64,000 nt of DNA from Mycobacterium stomatepiae (lineage in GTDB: Bacteria > Actinomycetota > Actinomycetes > Mycobacteriales > Mycobacteriaceae): contig NZ_AP022587.1 of assembly GCF_010731715.1 (NCBI RefSeq), positions 2,604,001 to 2,668,000 on the forward strand, in the 5' to 3' direction. Made by a program: the position numbers and the translations under genes. Shown piece after piece: positions 10,651 through 19,971 of this stretch. Below the pieces are notes generated by a model. The model searched no databases and was not told the origin of the DNA. It was given only the letters and a program-made list of their open reading frames with translations. Within the stretch, counting starts at the first letter, position 1. Each line of letters opens with the position of its first letter.

Positions 10651-12054
10651 ATGCCGGGAGACACAGACGCGCGAGGCCACGCGGTAGTGATCGGCGCGAG
10701 CATCGCGGGGTTGTGTGCCGCGCGAGTGCTCGCGGATTGGTATTCCCAGGTCAGCGTCTATGAGCGCGATGAACTGCCGAGCACCCCGGCCAATCGCGCG
10801 ACGATTCCGCAGGACCGGCATCTGCATTTGCTGATGGCGCGCGGCGCCAACGAACTCGATGCCTTGTTCCCTGGCCTGCTCAAGGACATGGTGGCCGCCG
10901 GCGTGCCGATGCTGGAAAACCGGCCGGACTGCATCCACCTCGGCGCCGCGGGCCACGTCCTCGGGACGGGCCACACGCTGCGTGACGAGTTCACCGCCTA
11001 CGTGCCCAGCCGGCCGCATCTGGAGTGGCAGCTACGCAACCGTGTCCGCGACATCGACAACGTCGCGATCCTGCGGCGATCGGTCGCCGAACCGCGGCTC
11101 GACCCGGCGCGGCAGCGGGTGACCGGTGTGCTGCTGGACCCCAGCGACGAGGCCGCCGACGGCGGGCCGGAATTCGTGCACGCCGATCTCGTCGTCGACG
11201 CGGCGGGTCGGGGCACCCGGCTGCCAGTGTGGTTGACGCAGTGGGGATATCGGCGCCCCACCGAGGAAACCCTGGACGTCGGCATTAACTACGCCAGCCA
11301 CCAGTTCCGCATCCCGGAGGGATTGATCGCGGAGAAAGTGGTGGTAGCCGGCGCCTCCCACGACCAGTCACTCGGGATGGGCATGCTGTGTTACGAGGAC
11401 GGCACCTGGGTGCTGACCACCTTCGGCGTGGCCGGCGCGAAGCCGCCGACGACGTTCCCGGACATGCTCGCGCTGGCCATCGCGTTGCTCCCGGCGCACT
11501 TCGCCGAGGCGCTGACACACGCCAAACCCGTTGGCAAGCCGGCATTTCACGCCTTCCCGGCCAGCAGATGGCGCCGCTATGACAGGCTGGACCGCTTTCC
11601 GGACGGCATCATCCCGTTCGGCGACGCCGTGGCCAGCTTCAATCCCACCTTCGGCCAGGGCATGACAATGACGTCGCTGCAGGCCGGTCATCTGCGTCGG
11701 GCACTGCGAGCGGCTGACCTGGCCGGCGAGCTCAATCGGGCGACCGCCAAGACCACGTGGCCGGTGTGGACGATGAACGCCATCGGTGACTTCGCTTTTC
11801 ACCACGCCGGCACCAGCGGGCCGATCCCCTGGTGGTGGCGGCCGTCGGGGGCGCTGTTCGACCAGTTCCTCGGGGCCGCCGAAACCGAACCCGTTCTCGC
11901 CGAATGGTTTTTGCGCCGCTTCTCCCTGCTCGACAGCCTCTATATGGTTCCGCCGCCGCGGCTAGTCGGCCGGACGATCGCACACAACCTGCGTCTGTGG
12001 CTGCGCGAGCGCCGCGAGTCGCGACGGGCCGTCACACTCCTACGGTCGCCCTGA
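10651..12054 (+). CDS. FAD-dependent monooxygenase/oxidoreductase (Rv3254-like)
   Basis: A 467-residue flavoprotein of the PHBH-type fold. It starts with a dinucleotide-binding motif VVIGASIAGLCAARVLADW and has the second FAD signature IIPFGDAVASFNPTFGQGM near residue 320. The conserved stretch PQDRHLHLLMARGANELD marks a mycobacterial subfamily whose substrate is unknown. A related gene lies at 32830-34242 in this window. The start ATG 10651 is chosen because it places the Rossmann motif near the N-terminus; the open frame extends upstream into the divergent permease region. Its 3' end overlaps manA by 23 bases on the opposite strand. Confidence 0.85.
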   Translation: MPGDTDARGHAVVIGASIAGLCAARVLADWYSQVSVYERDELPSTPANRATIPQDRHLHLLMARGANELDALFPGLLKDMVAAGVPMLENRPDCIHLGAAGHVLGTGHTLRDEFTAYVPSRPHLEWQLRNRVRDIDNVAILRRSVAEPRLDPARQRVTGVLLDPSDEAADGGPEFVHADLVVDAAGRGTRLPVWLTQWGYRRPTEETLDVGINYASHQFRIPEGLIAEKVVVAGASHDQSLGMGMLCYEDGTWVLTTFGVAGAKPPTTFPDMLALAIALLPAHFAEALTHAKPVGKPAFHAFPASRWRRYDRLDRFPDGIIPFGDAVASFNPTFGQGMTMTSLQAGHLRRALRAADLAGELNRATAKTTWPVWTMNAIGDFAFHHAGTSGPIPWWWRPSGALFDQFLGAAETEPVLAEWFLRRFSLLDSLYMVPPPRLVGRTIAHNLRLWLRERRESRRAVTLLRSP

Positions 12055-13258
12055 ACAACTTGGCGGGCTGGTGCGCGACCAACCCGACCGGGCCGTCGTC
12101 GGCCGCGACCCACGCCGCCATACCGCGCTCCAGTGTCAGTGATCCGGATTTCCCGTGCACCACCGCGGAACCCTCTGCGCACAACAAGATCTGGGGCCCG
12201 TCATGGCTTGGCGAGGCGTCGACCTCGTGATCCAGATGCTCACCGTCGAGGGTCAGCAGCGCGACCGCGAACTCGTCGGCCGGGGTGTCGTAGATCAGCC
12301 CCAGGCCTTCGCGGTGGACGGGCGGGTGCAGCTGCGCCTCCGCGGTGGGCGCGAAGTCCAACACCCGTAACAACTCGGGCACATCGACGTGCTTGGGGGT
12401 CAGCCCGCCGCGTAACACGTTGTCGGAGTTGGCCATGACCTCGATCGCGAAGCCACGCAGATAGGTGTGCAGGTTGCCGGCTGGAATGTAGAGGGCCTCG
12501 CCCGCGGCCAGGCTGATCCGGTTCAGCAGCAACGACGCCAGCACCCCGGCATCCCCCGGGTAGCGTTCACCGAGTTCCAACACCGTCCTGGCTTCGGCCG
12601 CGAATTCCGTTGCGCCGGAACTGACGTACTGAATGGCACCGTCGATCACCGCGGACACCAGCACATCGATGTCGGGTTGCGGCGCGGTGATCCAGGTGGT
12701 GAACAGCGCCCGCAGACCATCCGCGTCGGACTGGTCGTTCAGCAGGTCGATGTAGGGGTCGAGGTCGGTGACGGCCAGGCCCCGCAGCAGCTCGATGGTG
12801 GCCGACGCCTGACGAAATCCGGCCAGCGCTTCGAACGAGTGCAGCGCCACCAGTAATTCGGGCTTATGCGACGTGTCGCGGTAGTTGCGGACCGGCGAGG
12901 CCACCGGAATGCCCATCTTTTCCTCGCGCAGGTAGCCCTCGATGGCCTGTTCGGCACTCGGATGCGCCTGCAGCGACAACGGTTCGTCGGCGGCGAGCAC
13001 CTTGACCAGGAACGGCAGCACGTCGCCGAACCGGTCGCGCGACGCGGAGCCGAGCTGACCCTCCGGATCGGCGGCCACCGCCTCCAGCAACGAGAGTTCG
13101 CCCCGTTCGGTTTCCAGGAAGGCCGGATCCCCCGGATGCGCACCGAACCATAACTCGGCCTCGGGGTGAGCCGCGGGCACGGGACGCCCGGTGAATTCGG
13201 CGAGGGCCGTGCGCGACCCCCACGCGTACGTCCGTACAGCACCGCGAAGCAGTTCCAC
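12032..13258 (-). CDS. manA: Mannose-6-phosphate isomerase (type I)
   Basis: Interconverts fructose-6-phosphate and mannose-6-phosphate, the entry to GDP-mannose for phosphatidylinositol mannosides, lipoarabinomannan and glycoproteins. The 408-residue protein shows the type I signatures: WGSRTALAEFTG near the start, LSLQAHPSAEQA with the zinc-binding Gln and His, and YIPAGNLHTYLRG with further metal and substrate residues, then NSDNVLRGGLTPKHVD. It lies 8 bases after the SIS-domain gene and belongs to the manB-SIS-manA operon on the minus strand. Its stop side converges on the Rv3254-like gene. Confidence 0.95.
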   Translation of the reverse strand: MELLRGAVRTYAWGSRTALAEFTGRPVPAAHPEAELWFGAHPGDPAFLETERGELSLLEAVAADPEGQLGSASRDRFGDVLPFLVKVLAADEPLSLQAHPSAEQAIEGYLREEKMGIPVASPVRNYRDTSHKPELLVALHSFEALAGFRQASATIELLRGLAVTDLDPYIDLLNDQSDADGLRALFTTWITAPQPDIDVLVSAVIDGAIQYVSSGATEFAAEARTVLELGERYPGDAGVLASLLLNRISLAAGEALYIPAGNLHTYLRGFAIEVMANSDNVLRGGLTPKHVDVPELLRVLDFAPTAEAQLHPPVHREGLGLIYDTPADEFAVALLTLDGEHLDHEVDASPSHDGPQILLCAEGSAVVHGKSGSLTLERGMAAWVAADDGPVGLVAHQPAKLFRATVGV

Positions 13259-13266
13259 TTGTCTAT

Positions 13267-14391
13267 CTATCCCCGCACCAGTCGCAAGTAAACGGCGGCC
13301 ATCTCCAGCCGAACGGCCAATACTGCCAGTTGCTGCTCGGCACGCCCGGCACCGGCCGCCTCGCGCGCGGGTTCGGCGGGTCCGGCCAGGCCGTCGAAGC
13401 TGTCGGACAGCTCGGGCACGTCCTGCGCCGCGATCAGGTAGACGTCGTCGAGCCCCGCAACCCGCGCGGCCGCCACCGTCCGGTCCCCGGACAGGGTCAG
13501 CGCCAGCACTCGCAACCGCTGTGGCAACGGTCCGTCGATCTCCTCGTCGTGGAACAGCGCGTCCACCGACGACGCGGCTTGGCCCAACCCCGAGCCGAAG
13601 TCCGGCTCGCGCAGTGCCACCACCGCGTCCGCCAGCCCGCTCGCCGCGACCGCCTCGTGTGCGATCCGCAGCAGAACCGAACTGCCGTGCCGGGCCAGCG
13701 CCAGCGTCGGCGCGGTGTCACCGGCCAGCGCGACCCGGTGATCGGACAGCCGCGCGGCAATTGTCTTGGCCGGATTGGTGAATAGCTCGCGGCCGGCGCT
13801 GTTGCGCAGCGCCTCGGCATCCAGCTCGTCGGCGAGCGCGGGCACGTCGATGTCCAGTCGCGGGTCGACCGCGTGCAGCGTGGCCAAGCCGGCGGCCAGA
13901 TACCGGCACAAGCCGAACTCGTCGGGAACCCACAGCCGTGGCGCCAGCACCGCGGCGCGGCTCGCCGTGGCGTCGCGCAGCGGACCTTCGTACGGAGCGA
14001 CGACGACCACCCGTGCACCGCGGCGCACCCCGGTCGCGGCGGCGCCGACGAGCGCCGGATCGCCGGGGTCGTCTCCCGCGACGATCAGCACGTCCAGCGG
14101 ACCGACCCATGGCGGGGCCTCGCTGAGGATCGCGATCGGCGCCGCCGCCGCGCCGCCCTGCGTCGCGGCCAGCACCGCGCCCGCCGTCTGGGCGGTTCCC
14201 CGCCCGGCCACCCAGATCACGCTGCGCGGACGGTCGCCGGTGCGCAGCGAGTCCAACTCCCCTTCGTCGACCGCCGCGGCGATCGCGCGCACCTGCGCAC
14301 CCGACGACGAGGCGGACCTCAACAGCCCCTGCCGGTCGGCGGAGATCAGGCCGTCGGTGTCTTCGAGATCGATCGCCCGGATGGCGTTCAC
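13267..14391 (-). CDS. TobH-like SIS-domain phosphosugar protein (Rv3256c-like)
   Basis: A 374-residue protein between manB and manA. Segments such as SVIWVAGRGTAQTAGAVLAAT and PLDVLIVAGDDPGDPALVGAA suggest the sugar-isomerase (SIS) fold found in bifunctional phosphoglucose/phosphomannose isomerases and in TobH-annotated actinobacterial proteins. The canonical catalytic residues are not obvious to me, so enzymatic activity is uncertain. Its start overlaps the manB stop by 4 bases (ATGA), so it is probably co-translated and acts in the same mannose-phosphate pathway, as enzyme or regulator. Confidence 0.8.
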   Translation of the reverse strand: MNAIRAIDLEDTDGLISADRQGLLRSASSSGAQVRAIAAAVDEGELDSLRTGDRPRSVIWVAGRGTAQTAGAVLAATQGGAAAAPIAILSEAPPWVGPLDVLIVAGDDPGDPALVGAAATGVRRGARVVVVAPYEGPLRDATASRAAVLAPRLWVPDEFGLCRYLAAGLATLHAVDPRLDIDVPALADELDAEALRNSAGRELFTNPAKTIAARLSDHRVALAGDTAPTLALARHGSSVLLRIAHEAVAASGLADAVVALREPDFGSGLGQAASSVDALFHDEEIDGPLPQRLRVLALTLSGDRTVAAARVAGLDDVYLIAAQDVPELSDSFDGLAGPAEPAREAAGAGRAEQQLAVLAVRLEMAAVYLRLVRG

Positions 14392-15785
14392 GGCACGCCC
14401 TCGCTGCGCTGCACCTGGCCGTTGATCTCGGCGCTGATCTCGGCGATCATCGCGTCGACGTCCTCGGTGGTCCGGCCCTCCGCATTGAGCCGCAGCAGCG
14501 GCTCGGTATTGGAGGTGCGCAGGTTGAACCAGCTGCCGTCGCCCAAATCCACCGTCACCCCGTCCAGGTGATCAATCGAGTGGATCCGGCTGCCGAACGA
14601 CTTCAACACGGCGTTCACGCACAGTGCGGCGTCGGCCACCCGGAAATTGATCTCCCCCGAGGATTCGTAGCGCTGGTAGTCCGCGGTCAGCTCGGACAGC
14701 GGCCGGTCCTGCTCGCCGAGCGCGGCCAGGACGTACAGCGCGGCCAGCATCCCCGAGTCGGCGCCCCAGAAGTCGCGGAAGTAATAGTGCGCGGAATGTT
14801 CGCCGCCGAAGATCGCGCCGGTTTCGGCCATCAGCGTCTTGATATAGGAGTGTCCGACGCGCGAGCGCAGGGGCGTGCCGCCGCGCTCGGCGACCAGCTC
14901 GGGCACCGCGCGAGACGTGATCAGGTTGTGAATGACGGTGGCGCCGATTTCGCGGCCGAGCTCCCGCGCGGCGACCAGGCTCGTCACCGTCGACGGTGAG
15001 ACCGGCATCCCGCGTTCGTCGACCACGAAGCACCGGTCGGCGTCACCGTCGAAGGCCAGTCCGATGTCGGCGCCGGTTTCGCGGACGTAGGACTGCAAAT
15101 CCAGCAGATTGGCCGGGTCGAGCGGGTTGGCCTCGTGATTGGGAAAAGACCCGTCGAGCTCGAAGTACAACGGCAGCAACGTGATCGAGCCGATCGCACC
15201 GAGCACCGCCGGCGCCGTGTGACCGGCCATGCCGTTGCCGGCGTCGACCACGACCCGTAGCGGCCGCAATCCGGAGGTATCCACCAGCGACCGCAGGAAC
15301 TCCCCGTAGCCGGCGAGCACATCGCGATCGGTGGTAGTCCCCGGCTTCCCGTCGTAGGCCGGTGCTCCGGCGATCAGGTCTTCGGTGATCACTTTCAGCC
15401 CGGTGTCGGCGCCGACCGGCAGCGCTGCGGCCCGGCAGAGCTTGATGCCGTTGTACGCCGCGGGGTTGTGACTGGCGGTGAACATCGCGCCCGGGCAATC
15501 GAGTGACCCCGAGGCGAAATACAGCTGGTCGGTCGACGCGAGGCCGATCCGCACCATGTCCAGGCCCTGGCCGGTCACCCCGGCCGCGAAGGCAGCTGCG
15601 AGCGACGGCGAACTGTCGCGCATGTCGTGTCCGATCACCACGCGCTGCGCGCCTTCGCCACGCATCAACGCGGCGAACGCCGCACCGATGTCGGCGACCA
15701 GCGACTCGTCGATCTCTTCGCCTACCAGCCCACGGATGTCATAAGCCTTGATGACACGGTGGACGGTCGCGGCGGGCCGAGACAT
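14388..15785 (-). CDS. manB: Phosphomannomutase
   Basis: Converts mannose-6-phosphate to mannose-1-phosphate. The 465 residues follow the alpha-D-phosphohexomutase plan: the phosphoserine loop MFTASHNPAAYNG with Ser105, the magnesium loop AFDGDADRCFVV, the sugar-binding loop FGGEHSAHYYF, and the C-terminal phosphate-binding loop LRTSNTEPLLRLN. The start ATG 15785 gives MSRPAATVHRVIKAYDIRG, matching the family N-terminus. Upstream GGAGGCC at about 8 bases is a reasonable ribosome site. First gene of manB-SIS-manA, and it feeds ManC encoded at 23116-24195. Confidence 0.95.
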   Translation of the reverse strand: MSRPAATVHRVIKAYDIRGLVGEEIDESLVADIGAAFAALMRGEGAQRVVIGHDMRDSSPSLAAAFAAGVTGQGLDMVRIGLASTDQLYFASGSLDCPGAMFTASHNPAAYNGIKLCRAAALPVGADTGLKVITEDLIAGAPAYDGKPGTTTDRDVLAGYGEFLRSLVDTSGLRPLRVVVDAGNGMAGHTAPAVLGAIGSITLLPLYFELDGSFPNHEANPLDPANLLDLQSYVRETGADIGLAFDGDADRCFVVDERGMPVSPSTVTSLVAARELGREIGATVIHNLITSRAVPELVAERGGTPLRSRVGHSYIKTLMAETGAIFGGEHSAHYYFRDFWGADSGMLAALYVLAALGEQDRPLSELTADYQRYESSGEINFRVADAALCVNAVLKSFGSRIHSIDHLDGVTVDLGDGSWFNLRTSNTEPLLRLNAEGRTTEDVDAMIAEISAEINGQVQRSEGVP

Positions 15786-15886
15786 GCGGGGCCTCCTTGA
15801 CGCCGTGGAATGATTTGCCTCTTGGCGTCAGCCTATCGGCCCGCAGAAGTTACGGTTCCAAACGGTTTGGAAGAAGCCCCACGGCG

Positions 15887-16345
15887 CTAGTCGGACGGAT
15901 CGGGCAAAACCCGGAGATGCCCGCGGCGGCGACCGGACCGTTTTTCCGGCGGCGCGAACACATTGCTACTGGGTGCGGTGGCTTGGGCTCCGGTGTGGTG
16001 CAGATGCGGATCCGAGAATCCGTTCAGCGGCATGCCGGTGCCGCCCGCGTACGGCGCGGCCGCCTCGGCGGAACCACCCTCGCGCACGGCGTCGGCGAGC
16101 GCGACCAGGTCGTCTTCGTCGGGATTGACGGGCTCCGAATTGAGGGGCCCGGCGTGGCGCACCAACTCCCATCCGCGGGGTGCGGTGATGCGGCCGGCAT
16201 GGCCGACGCACAAATCCCACGAATGCGGCTCGCGTGCGGTCGCGAGTGGACCTACAACTGCCGTCGAGTCCGAATAGACGAACGTCAAGGTCGCCACGGC
16301 GTAATGCGGGCACCCGGGCCGGCAGCAGCGACGGCGAACGTTCAC
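15887..16345 (-). CDS. DUF3499 protein (Rv3258c-like)
   Basis: A 152-residue actinobacterial protein. It begins at a GTG (16345) with NVRRRCCRPGCPHYAV, followed by ATLTFVYSDSTAVVGPLA, the DUF3499 signature. A second cysteine/histidine pair (WDLCVGHAGRI) suggests a small metal-binding knuckle. The C-terminal half is low-complexity and probably disordered. Function is unknown. It is divergent from the zincin-like gene, with which it stays paired in mycobacteria. No ATG is available near the conserved start, which decides for GTG. Confidence 0.8.
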   Translation of the reverse strand: MNVRRRCCRPGCPHYAVATLTFVYSDSTAVVGPLATAREPHSWDLCVGHAGRITAPRGWELVRHAGPLNSEPVNPDEDDLVALADAVREGGSAEAAAPYAGGTGMPLNGFSDPHLHHTGAQATAPSSNVFAPPEKRSGRRRGHLRVLPDPSD

Positions 16346-16434
16346 GTCGCAAAGGCTATCGTGCGCAAACGCCGCCGAAGCGCCGGACACGCGCAACCGT
16401 TCAGCCCACGATGTCCAACCGTTACCATCGGCGC

Positions 16435-16941
16435 GTGGGTGATTCGCGCGGTTTCCCGCGCAACGGACGGCCGTCGGGCCGAACGCCTGGGCACCGGGCA
16501 ACTCGGCGCGGCCGCGATATGCGCGGGCCTTTGCTGCCGCCGACGGTGCCGGGATGGCGCAGCCGGGCCGAGCGATTCGACATGGCGGTGCTGGAAGCCT
16601 ACGAACCCATCGAGCGGCGCTGGCAATCACGAGTGGCGGAACTCGACGTCGCCGTCGACGAGATTCCCCGCATCGCCGCCAAGGATCCGGAGAGCGTGCA
16701 GTGGCCACCCGAGGTGGTCGCCGATGGCCCGATCGCACTGGCCCGCTTGATCCCCGCCGGGGTCGACGTCCGAGGAAACTCGACGCGGGCACGAATTGTC
16801 TTGTTCCGCAAGCCCATCGAACGACGCGCCAAAGACACCGTCGAACTAGGCGAGTTATTGCACGAAATTCTGGTGGCGCAGGTAGCCATCTACCTCGACG
16901 TCGAACCCACGGTCATCGACCCGACGATCGACGACGAATAG
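16435..16941 (+). CDS. Zincin-like metallopeptidase family protein (DUF1025/Rv3259-like)
   Basis: A 168-residue protein from GTG 16435; ATG 16411 in frame would give 176. The first 30 residues are Arg/Gly-rich, then RGPLLPPTVPGWRSRAERFD leads into the domain. The family motif is HExxH in a helix, but here the helix reads LLHEILVAQVAIYLD: His143 and Glu144 are present and the second His is replaced by Val147. It may therefore not be an active metalloprotease. Divergent from the DUF3499 gene and convergent with whiB2, with 10 bases between stops. Confidence 0.8.
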   Translation: MGDSRGFPRNGRPSGRTPGHRATRRGRDMRGPLLPPTVPGWRSRAERFDMAVLEAYEPIERRWQSRVAELDVAVDEIPRIAAKDPESVQWPPEVVADGPIALARLIPAGVDVRGNSTRARIVLFRKPIERRAKDTVELGELLHEILVAQVAIYLDVEPTVIDPTIDDE

Positions 16942-16951
16942 GTGCGTCGGC

Positions 16952-17323
16952 TCAGATGATGCCGCGCTTGAGGCGGCGGCGCTCACGCTCGGAGAGGCCG
17001 CCCCAGATGCCGAAGCGCTCGTCGTGCGCCAGGGCGTAATCCAGGCACTCGTGACGGACCTCGCACCCCAGGCAGATCTTCTTGGCCTCGCGGGTCGACC
17101 CGCCCTTCTCCGGGAAGAAGGCCTCCGGGTCAGTCTGCGCGCACAGCGCGCGGTCCTGCCACTGGTCCGGAGTGAGTTCGGGCTCGGGCAGCGGCTCGGG
17201 CTCGAATGGGATTGGCGCATCAGGGACCACGGTTAAGTGGGGCCGGGTAATCGGCGCCGGCGTGGAGCTGATCATGGCGCGCTCGGTGCTTGGCATGACG
17301 CCCCGTAGGTGCTCGTAAGACAT
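16952..17323 (-). CDS. whiB2: WhiB2 iron-sulfur transcription regulator
   Basis: WhiB-family [4Fe-4S] protein of 123 residues, orthologue of M. smegmatis WhmD, needed for septation and cell division. The C-terminal domain has the four cluster cysteines in ALCAQTDPEAFFP, KKICLGCEVRHEC, the G(I/V)WGG turn in RFGIWGGLSERERRRLK and the basic tail RRRLKRGII. The N-terminal 40 residues are proline-rich and longer than in the annotated tuberculosis protein; ATG 17323 (MSYEHLRG) or ATG 17275 (MISSTPAP) could start it. A LexA-box-like sequence lies 72-87 bases upstream. Confidence 0.95.
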   Translation of the reverse strand: MSYEHLRGVMPSTERAMISSTPAPITRPHLTVVPDAPIPFEPEPLPEPELTPDQWQDRALCAQTDPEAFFPEKGGSTREAKKICLGCEVRHECLDYALAHDERFGIWGGLSERERRRLKRGII

Positions 17324-17394
17324 GCGTCGTACGCCTCCTCAGCTTGGTCTTTGATAGAGTGGTTGTTTTCCGCTGTTCTGATGTAACAGACAAT

Positions 17395-17410
17395 TCGAAC
17401 AAGTGATCGA
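17395..17410. promoter_or_regulatory. Candidate LexA (SOS) box upstream of whiB2
   Basis: TCGAAC-AAGT-GATCGA matches the mycobacterial LexA consensus TCGAAC-N4-GTTCGA at 11 of 12 defined positions, with one mismatch in the right half. It is also the core of an inverted repeat ATTCGA-N8-TCGAAT at 17393-17412. It lies in the 290-base region shared by whiB2 (minus) and fbiA (plus), much closer to whiB2. Binding is inferred. Confidence 0.5.
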
Positions 17411-17613
17411 ATCTCGGTCTGCGACACCGGAACCGGCCGGCCAACCGGGAAATGACACTGATGTGATTAGACACGGGTTAATCTGCTGGGTCAAGCGTTT
17501 CGGCGATTTTCCATACCATCTTGTGATCAATTTCCGGCGTTTCTGTTATTTCACCCCTTCGGCGTGTCCGTCACAACGCTCGCCAAATTGGCCGGCCGGT
17601 ACTGTCGTCCGAT

Positions 17614-18603
17614 GTGAAGGTCACCGTTCTCGTCGGCGGGGTCGGCGGCGCCCGGTTCCTGCTGGGTGTTCAACAGTTACTCGGACTGGGCCAGTTCGCA
17701 ACCGGGGGAGAAACTTCCGGTCATGAGCTGGCCGCCGTCGTCAACATTGGCGACGATGCCTGGATCCACGGGGTCCGCGTTTGTCCGGACTTGGACACCT
17801 GCATGTATACCTTAGGTGGAGGCGTAGACCCGGAGCGCGGGTGGGGCCATCGTGACGAAACCTGGCACGCCAAAGAGGAATTGGCACGCTACGGCGTGCA
17901 GCCGGATTGGTTTCAGCTAGGAGACCGCGATCTCGGGACACATTTGGTGCGCACCCAGATGCTCAACGCCGGCTACCCACTGTCACAGATCACCACCGCG
18001 TTGTGCGATCGCTGGCAGCCGGGCGCACGGTTACTACCCGCCAGTGACGACCGGTGCGAAACCCATGTGGTGATCACGGATCCGGCCGACGACAGCCGGC
18101 GCGCGATCCACTTCCAGGAGTGGTGGGTGCGCTATCGAGCCCAGGTGGCAACGCACAGTTTCGCGTTCGTCGGCGCCGAAACAGCCAGCGCCACAACCGA
18201 AGCGGTCGATGCGATCGGCAATGCCGACATCATCTTGCTGGCGCCGTCCAATCCGGTGGTGAGCGTCGGGGCGGTCCTGGCCGTCCCGGGTATTCGCGGC
18301 GCGCTACGGGCGGCTTCCGCGCCGATCGTCGGCTACTCCCCGATCATCGGCGGAAAGCCGTTGCGCGGCATGGCCGATGCCTGCCTCGAGGTGATCGGGG
18401 TCGAGTCCACAGCGGAGGCGGTCGGCAGGCATTACGGCGCCCGCGCGAGCACCGGGATACTGGATTGCTGGCTGGTGCACGAGCGCGATCACGCGGACAT
18501 CGACGGCGTCGCGGTGCGCGCGGTGCCGCTGCTGATGACCGACCCGAAGGCGACGGCCGAGATGGTCCGGGCCGGACTGGACATCGCGGACGTGGCGCCG
18601 TGA
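17614..18603 (+). CDS. fbiA: 2-phospho-L-lactate/PEP transferase FbiA (F420 synthesis)
   Basis: Transfers the phosphoenolpyruvyl or phospholactyl moiety to the deazaflavin FO to form (dehydro) F420-0. The 329-residue protein begins with the CofD signature [19 protein letters not shown], followed by [19 protein letters not shown] and the central EWWVRY and [11 protein letters not shown] stretches that form the substrate pocket. The start is GTG 17614. It overlaps fbiB by GTGA, so the two genes of F420 biosynthesis are coupled. Upstream 290 bases are AT-richer than the surroundings and shared with whiB2. Confidence 0.96.
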   Translation: MKVTVLVGGVGGARFLLGVQQLLGLGQFATGGETSGHELAAVVNIGDDAWIHGVRVCPDLDTCMYTLGGGVDPERGWGHRDETWHAKEELARYGVQPDWFQLGDRDLGTHLVRTQMLNAGYPLSQITTALCDRWQPGARLLPASDDRCETHVVITDPADDSRRAIHFQEWWVRYRAQVATHSFAFVGAETASATTEAVDAIGNADIILLAPSNPVVSVGAVLAVPGIRGALRAASAPIVGYSPIIGGKPLRGMADACLEVIGVESTAEAVGRHYGARASTGILDCWLVHERDHADIDGVAVRAVPLLMTDPKATAEMVRAGLDIADVAP

Positions 18604-19961
18604 ACCGTTCGCCGAAAGAGCACGGCACCGCCGCGACGGTCGAGATCCTGCCCGTCGCCGGACTTCCCGAGTTCCGCCCCGGCGACGATCTCGGTGCGGC
18701 ACTCGCCGCCGCCATGCCGTGGCTGCGCGAAGGCGACGTCGTGGTCGTCACCAGCAAGGTGGTGTCAAAGTGCGAGGGCCGGCTGGTGGCGGCGCCCGAG
18801 GACCCCGAGGAGCGAGACGAGCTCCGCCGCAAATTGGTCGACGACGAGGCGGTGCGGGTGCTGGCCCGCAAAGGCCGCACGCTGATCACCGAGAACCGGC
18901 TCGGGCTGGTGCAAGCCGCCGCCGGCGTGGACGGATCCAACGTCGGCCGAAGCGAACTCGCGCTGCTGCCGGTCGACCCCGACGGCAGTGCGGCGGCCCT
19001 GCGCGCCGCGCTGCGCGAGAAGCTCGGTGTCGACGTCGCGGTGGTGATCACCGACACCATGGGCCGGGCGTGGCGCAACGGTCAGATCGACGCCGCGATC
19101 GGGGCGGCCGGTCTGGCTGTGCTGCACGGCTATTCGGGTGCGGTCGACGAGCACGGCAACGAGTTGGTGGTCACCGAGATCGCCGTGGCCGACGAAGTGG
19201 CCGCCGCGGCCGATCTGGTCAAGGGCAAGCTGACCGCGATGCCGGTGGCCGTCGTGCGCGGGCTCACCGTCGTCGACGACGGCACCACCGCCCGGCAACT
19301 GCTGCGGCCCGGTCCCGAAGACCTGTTCTGGCTCGGCACCGCCGAGGCCATCGAGCAGGGACATCTCGAGGCCCAGCTGCTGCGCCGGTCGGTGCGCCGG
19401 TTCAGCGACGAGCCGGTGTCGCCGGAGTTGATCGAGGCGGCCGTCGCCGAGGCCCTGACCGCGCCGGCCCCGCACCACACCCGCCCGGTGCGGTTCGTGT
19501 GGCTGCGCACCGCGGCTACCCGGACGCGACTGCTCGATCGCATGAAAGACAAGTGGCGTGACGACCTTGCCGGTGACGGCAAGCCCGACGACGCGATCGA
19601 TCGCCGGGTGGCGCGCGGCCAGATCCTCTACGACGCACCCGAGGTCGTCATCCCGATGCTGGTGCTCGACGGCGCGCACACCTATTCCGACGCGGGGCGC
19701 ACCGAGGCCGAGCACACGATGTTCACCGTCGCCGTCGGCGCGGCCGTCCAGGCGTTACTGGTGGCGCTGGCCGTGCGGGGGGTGGGCAGCTGCTGGATCG
19801 GCTCGACGATGTTCGCCGCCGATTTGGTCCGCGCCGAGCTGGAGCTGCCGGACGATTGGGAGCCGTTGGGCGGCATCGCGATCGGCTACCCCTCCGAAGA
19901 AGCACGGGCCGCGGGGTTGCGCGACCCCGTGAATCCCGGAGATCTGTTGATCCGCAAGTGA
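18600..19961 (+). CDS. fbiB: FbiB, F420:gamma-glutamyl ligase with nitroreductase-like domain
   Basis: Bifunctional enzyme that adds the glutamate tail to F420-0 and, through its C-terminal FMN domain, reduces dehydro-F420-0. The 453 residues comprise a CofE domain (about 15-250; [28 protein letters not shown]) and a nitroreductase-fold domain (about 260-450; [33 protein letters not shown]). The start is GTG 18600 overlapping the fbiA stop; the open frame continues upstream inside fbiA but that extension is a shadow. Length is close to the 448-residue tuberculosis enzyme. Confidence 0.96.
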   Translation: MNRSPKEHGTAATVEILPVAGLPEFRPGDDLGAALAAAMPWLREGDVVVVTSKVVSKCEGRLVAAPEDPEERDELRRKLVDDEAVRVLARKGRTLITENRLGLVQAAAGVDGSNVGRSELALLPVDPDGSAAALRAALREKLGVDVAVVITDTMGRAWRNGQIDAAIGAAGLAVLHGYSGAVDEHGNELVVTEIAVADEVAAAADLVKGKLTAMPVAVVRGLTVVDDGTTARQLLRPGPEDLFWLGTAEAIEQGHLEAQLLRRSVRRFSDEPVSPELIEAAVAEALTAPAPHHTRPVRFVWLRTAATRTRLLDRMKDKWRDDLAGDGKPDDAIDRRVARGQILYDAPEVVIPMLVLDGAHTYSDAGRTEAEHTMFTVAVGAAVQALLVALAVRGVGSCWIGSTMFAADLVRAELELPDDWEPLGGIAIGYPSEEARAAGLRDPVNPGDLLIRK

Positions 19962-19971
19962 TACTGACCCG

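Noticed and set aside
15887..16792. 301-codon version of the DUF3499 gene
   Set aside because: The extra N-terminus runs antisense to the zincin-like gene and is Arg/Pro-rich; the conserved domain starts at the GTG at 16345.
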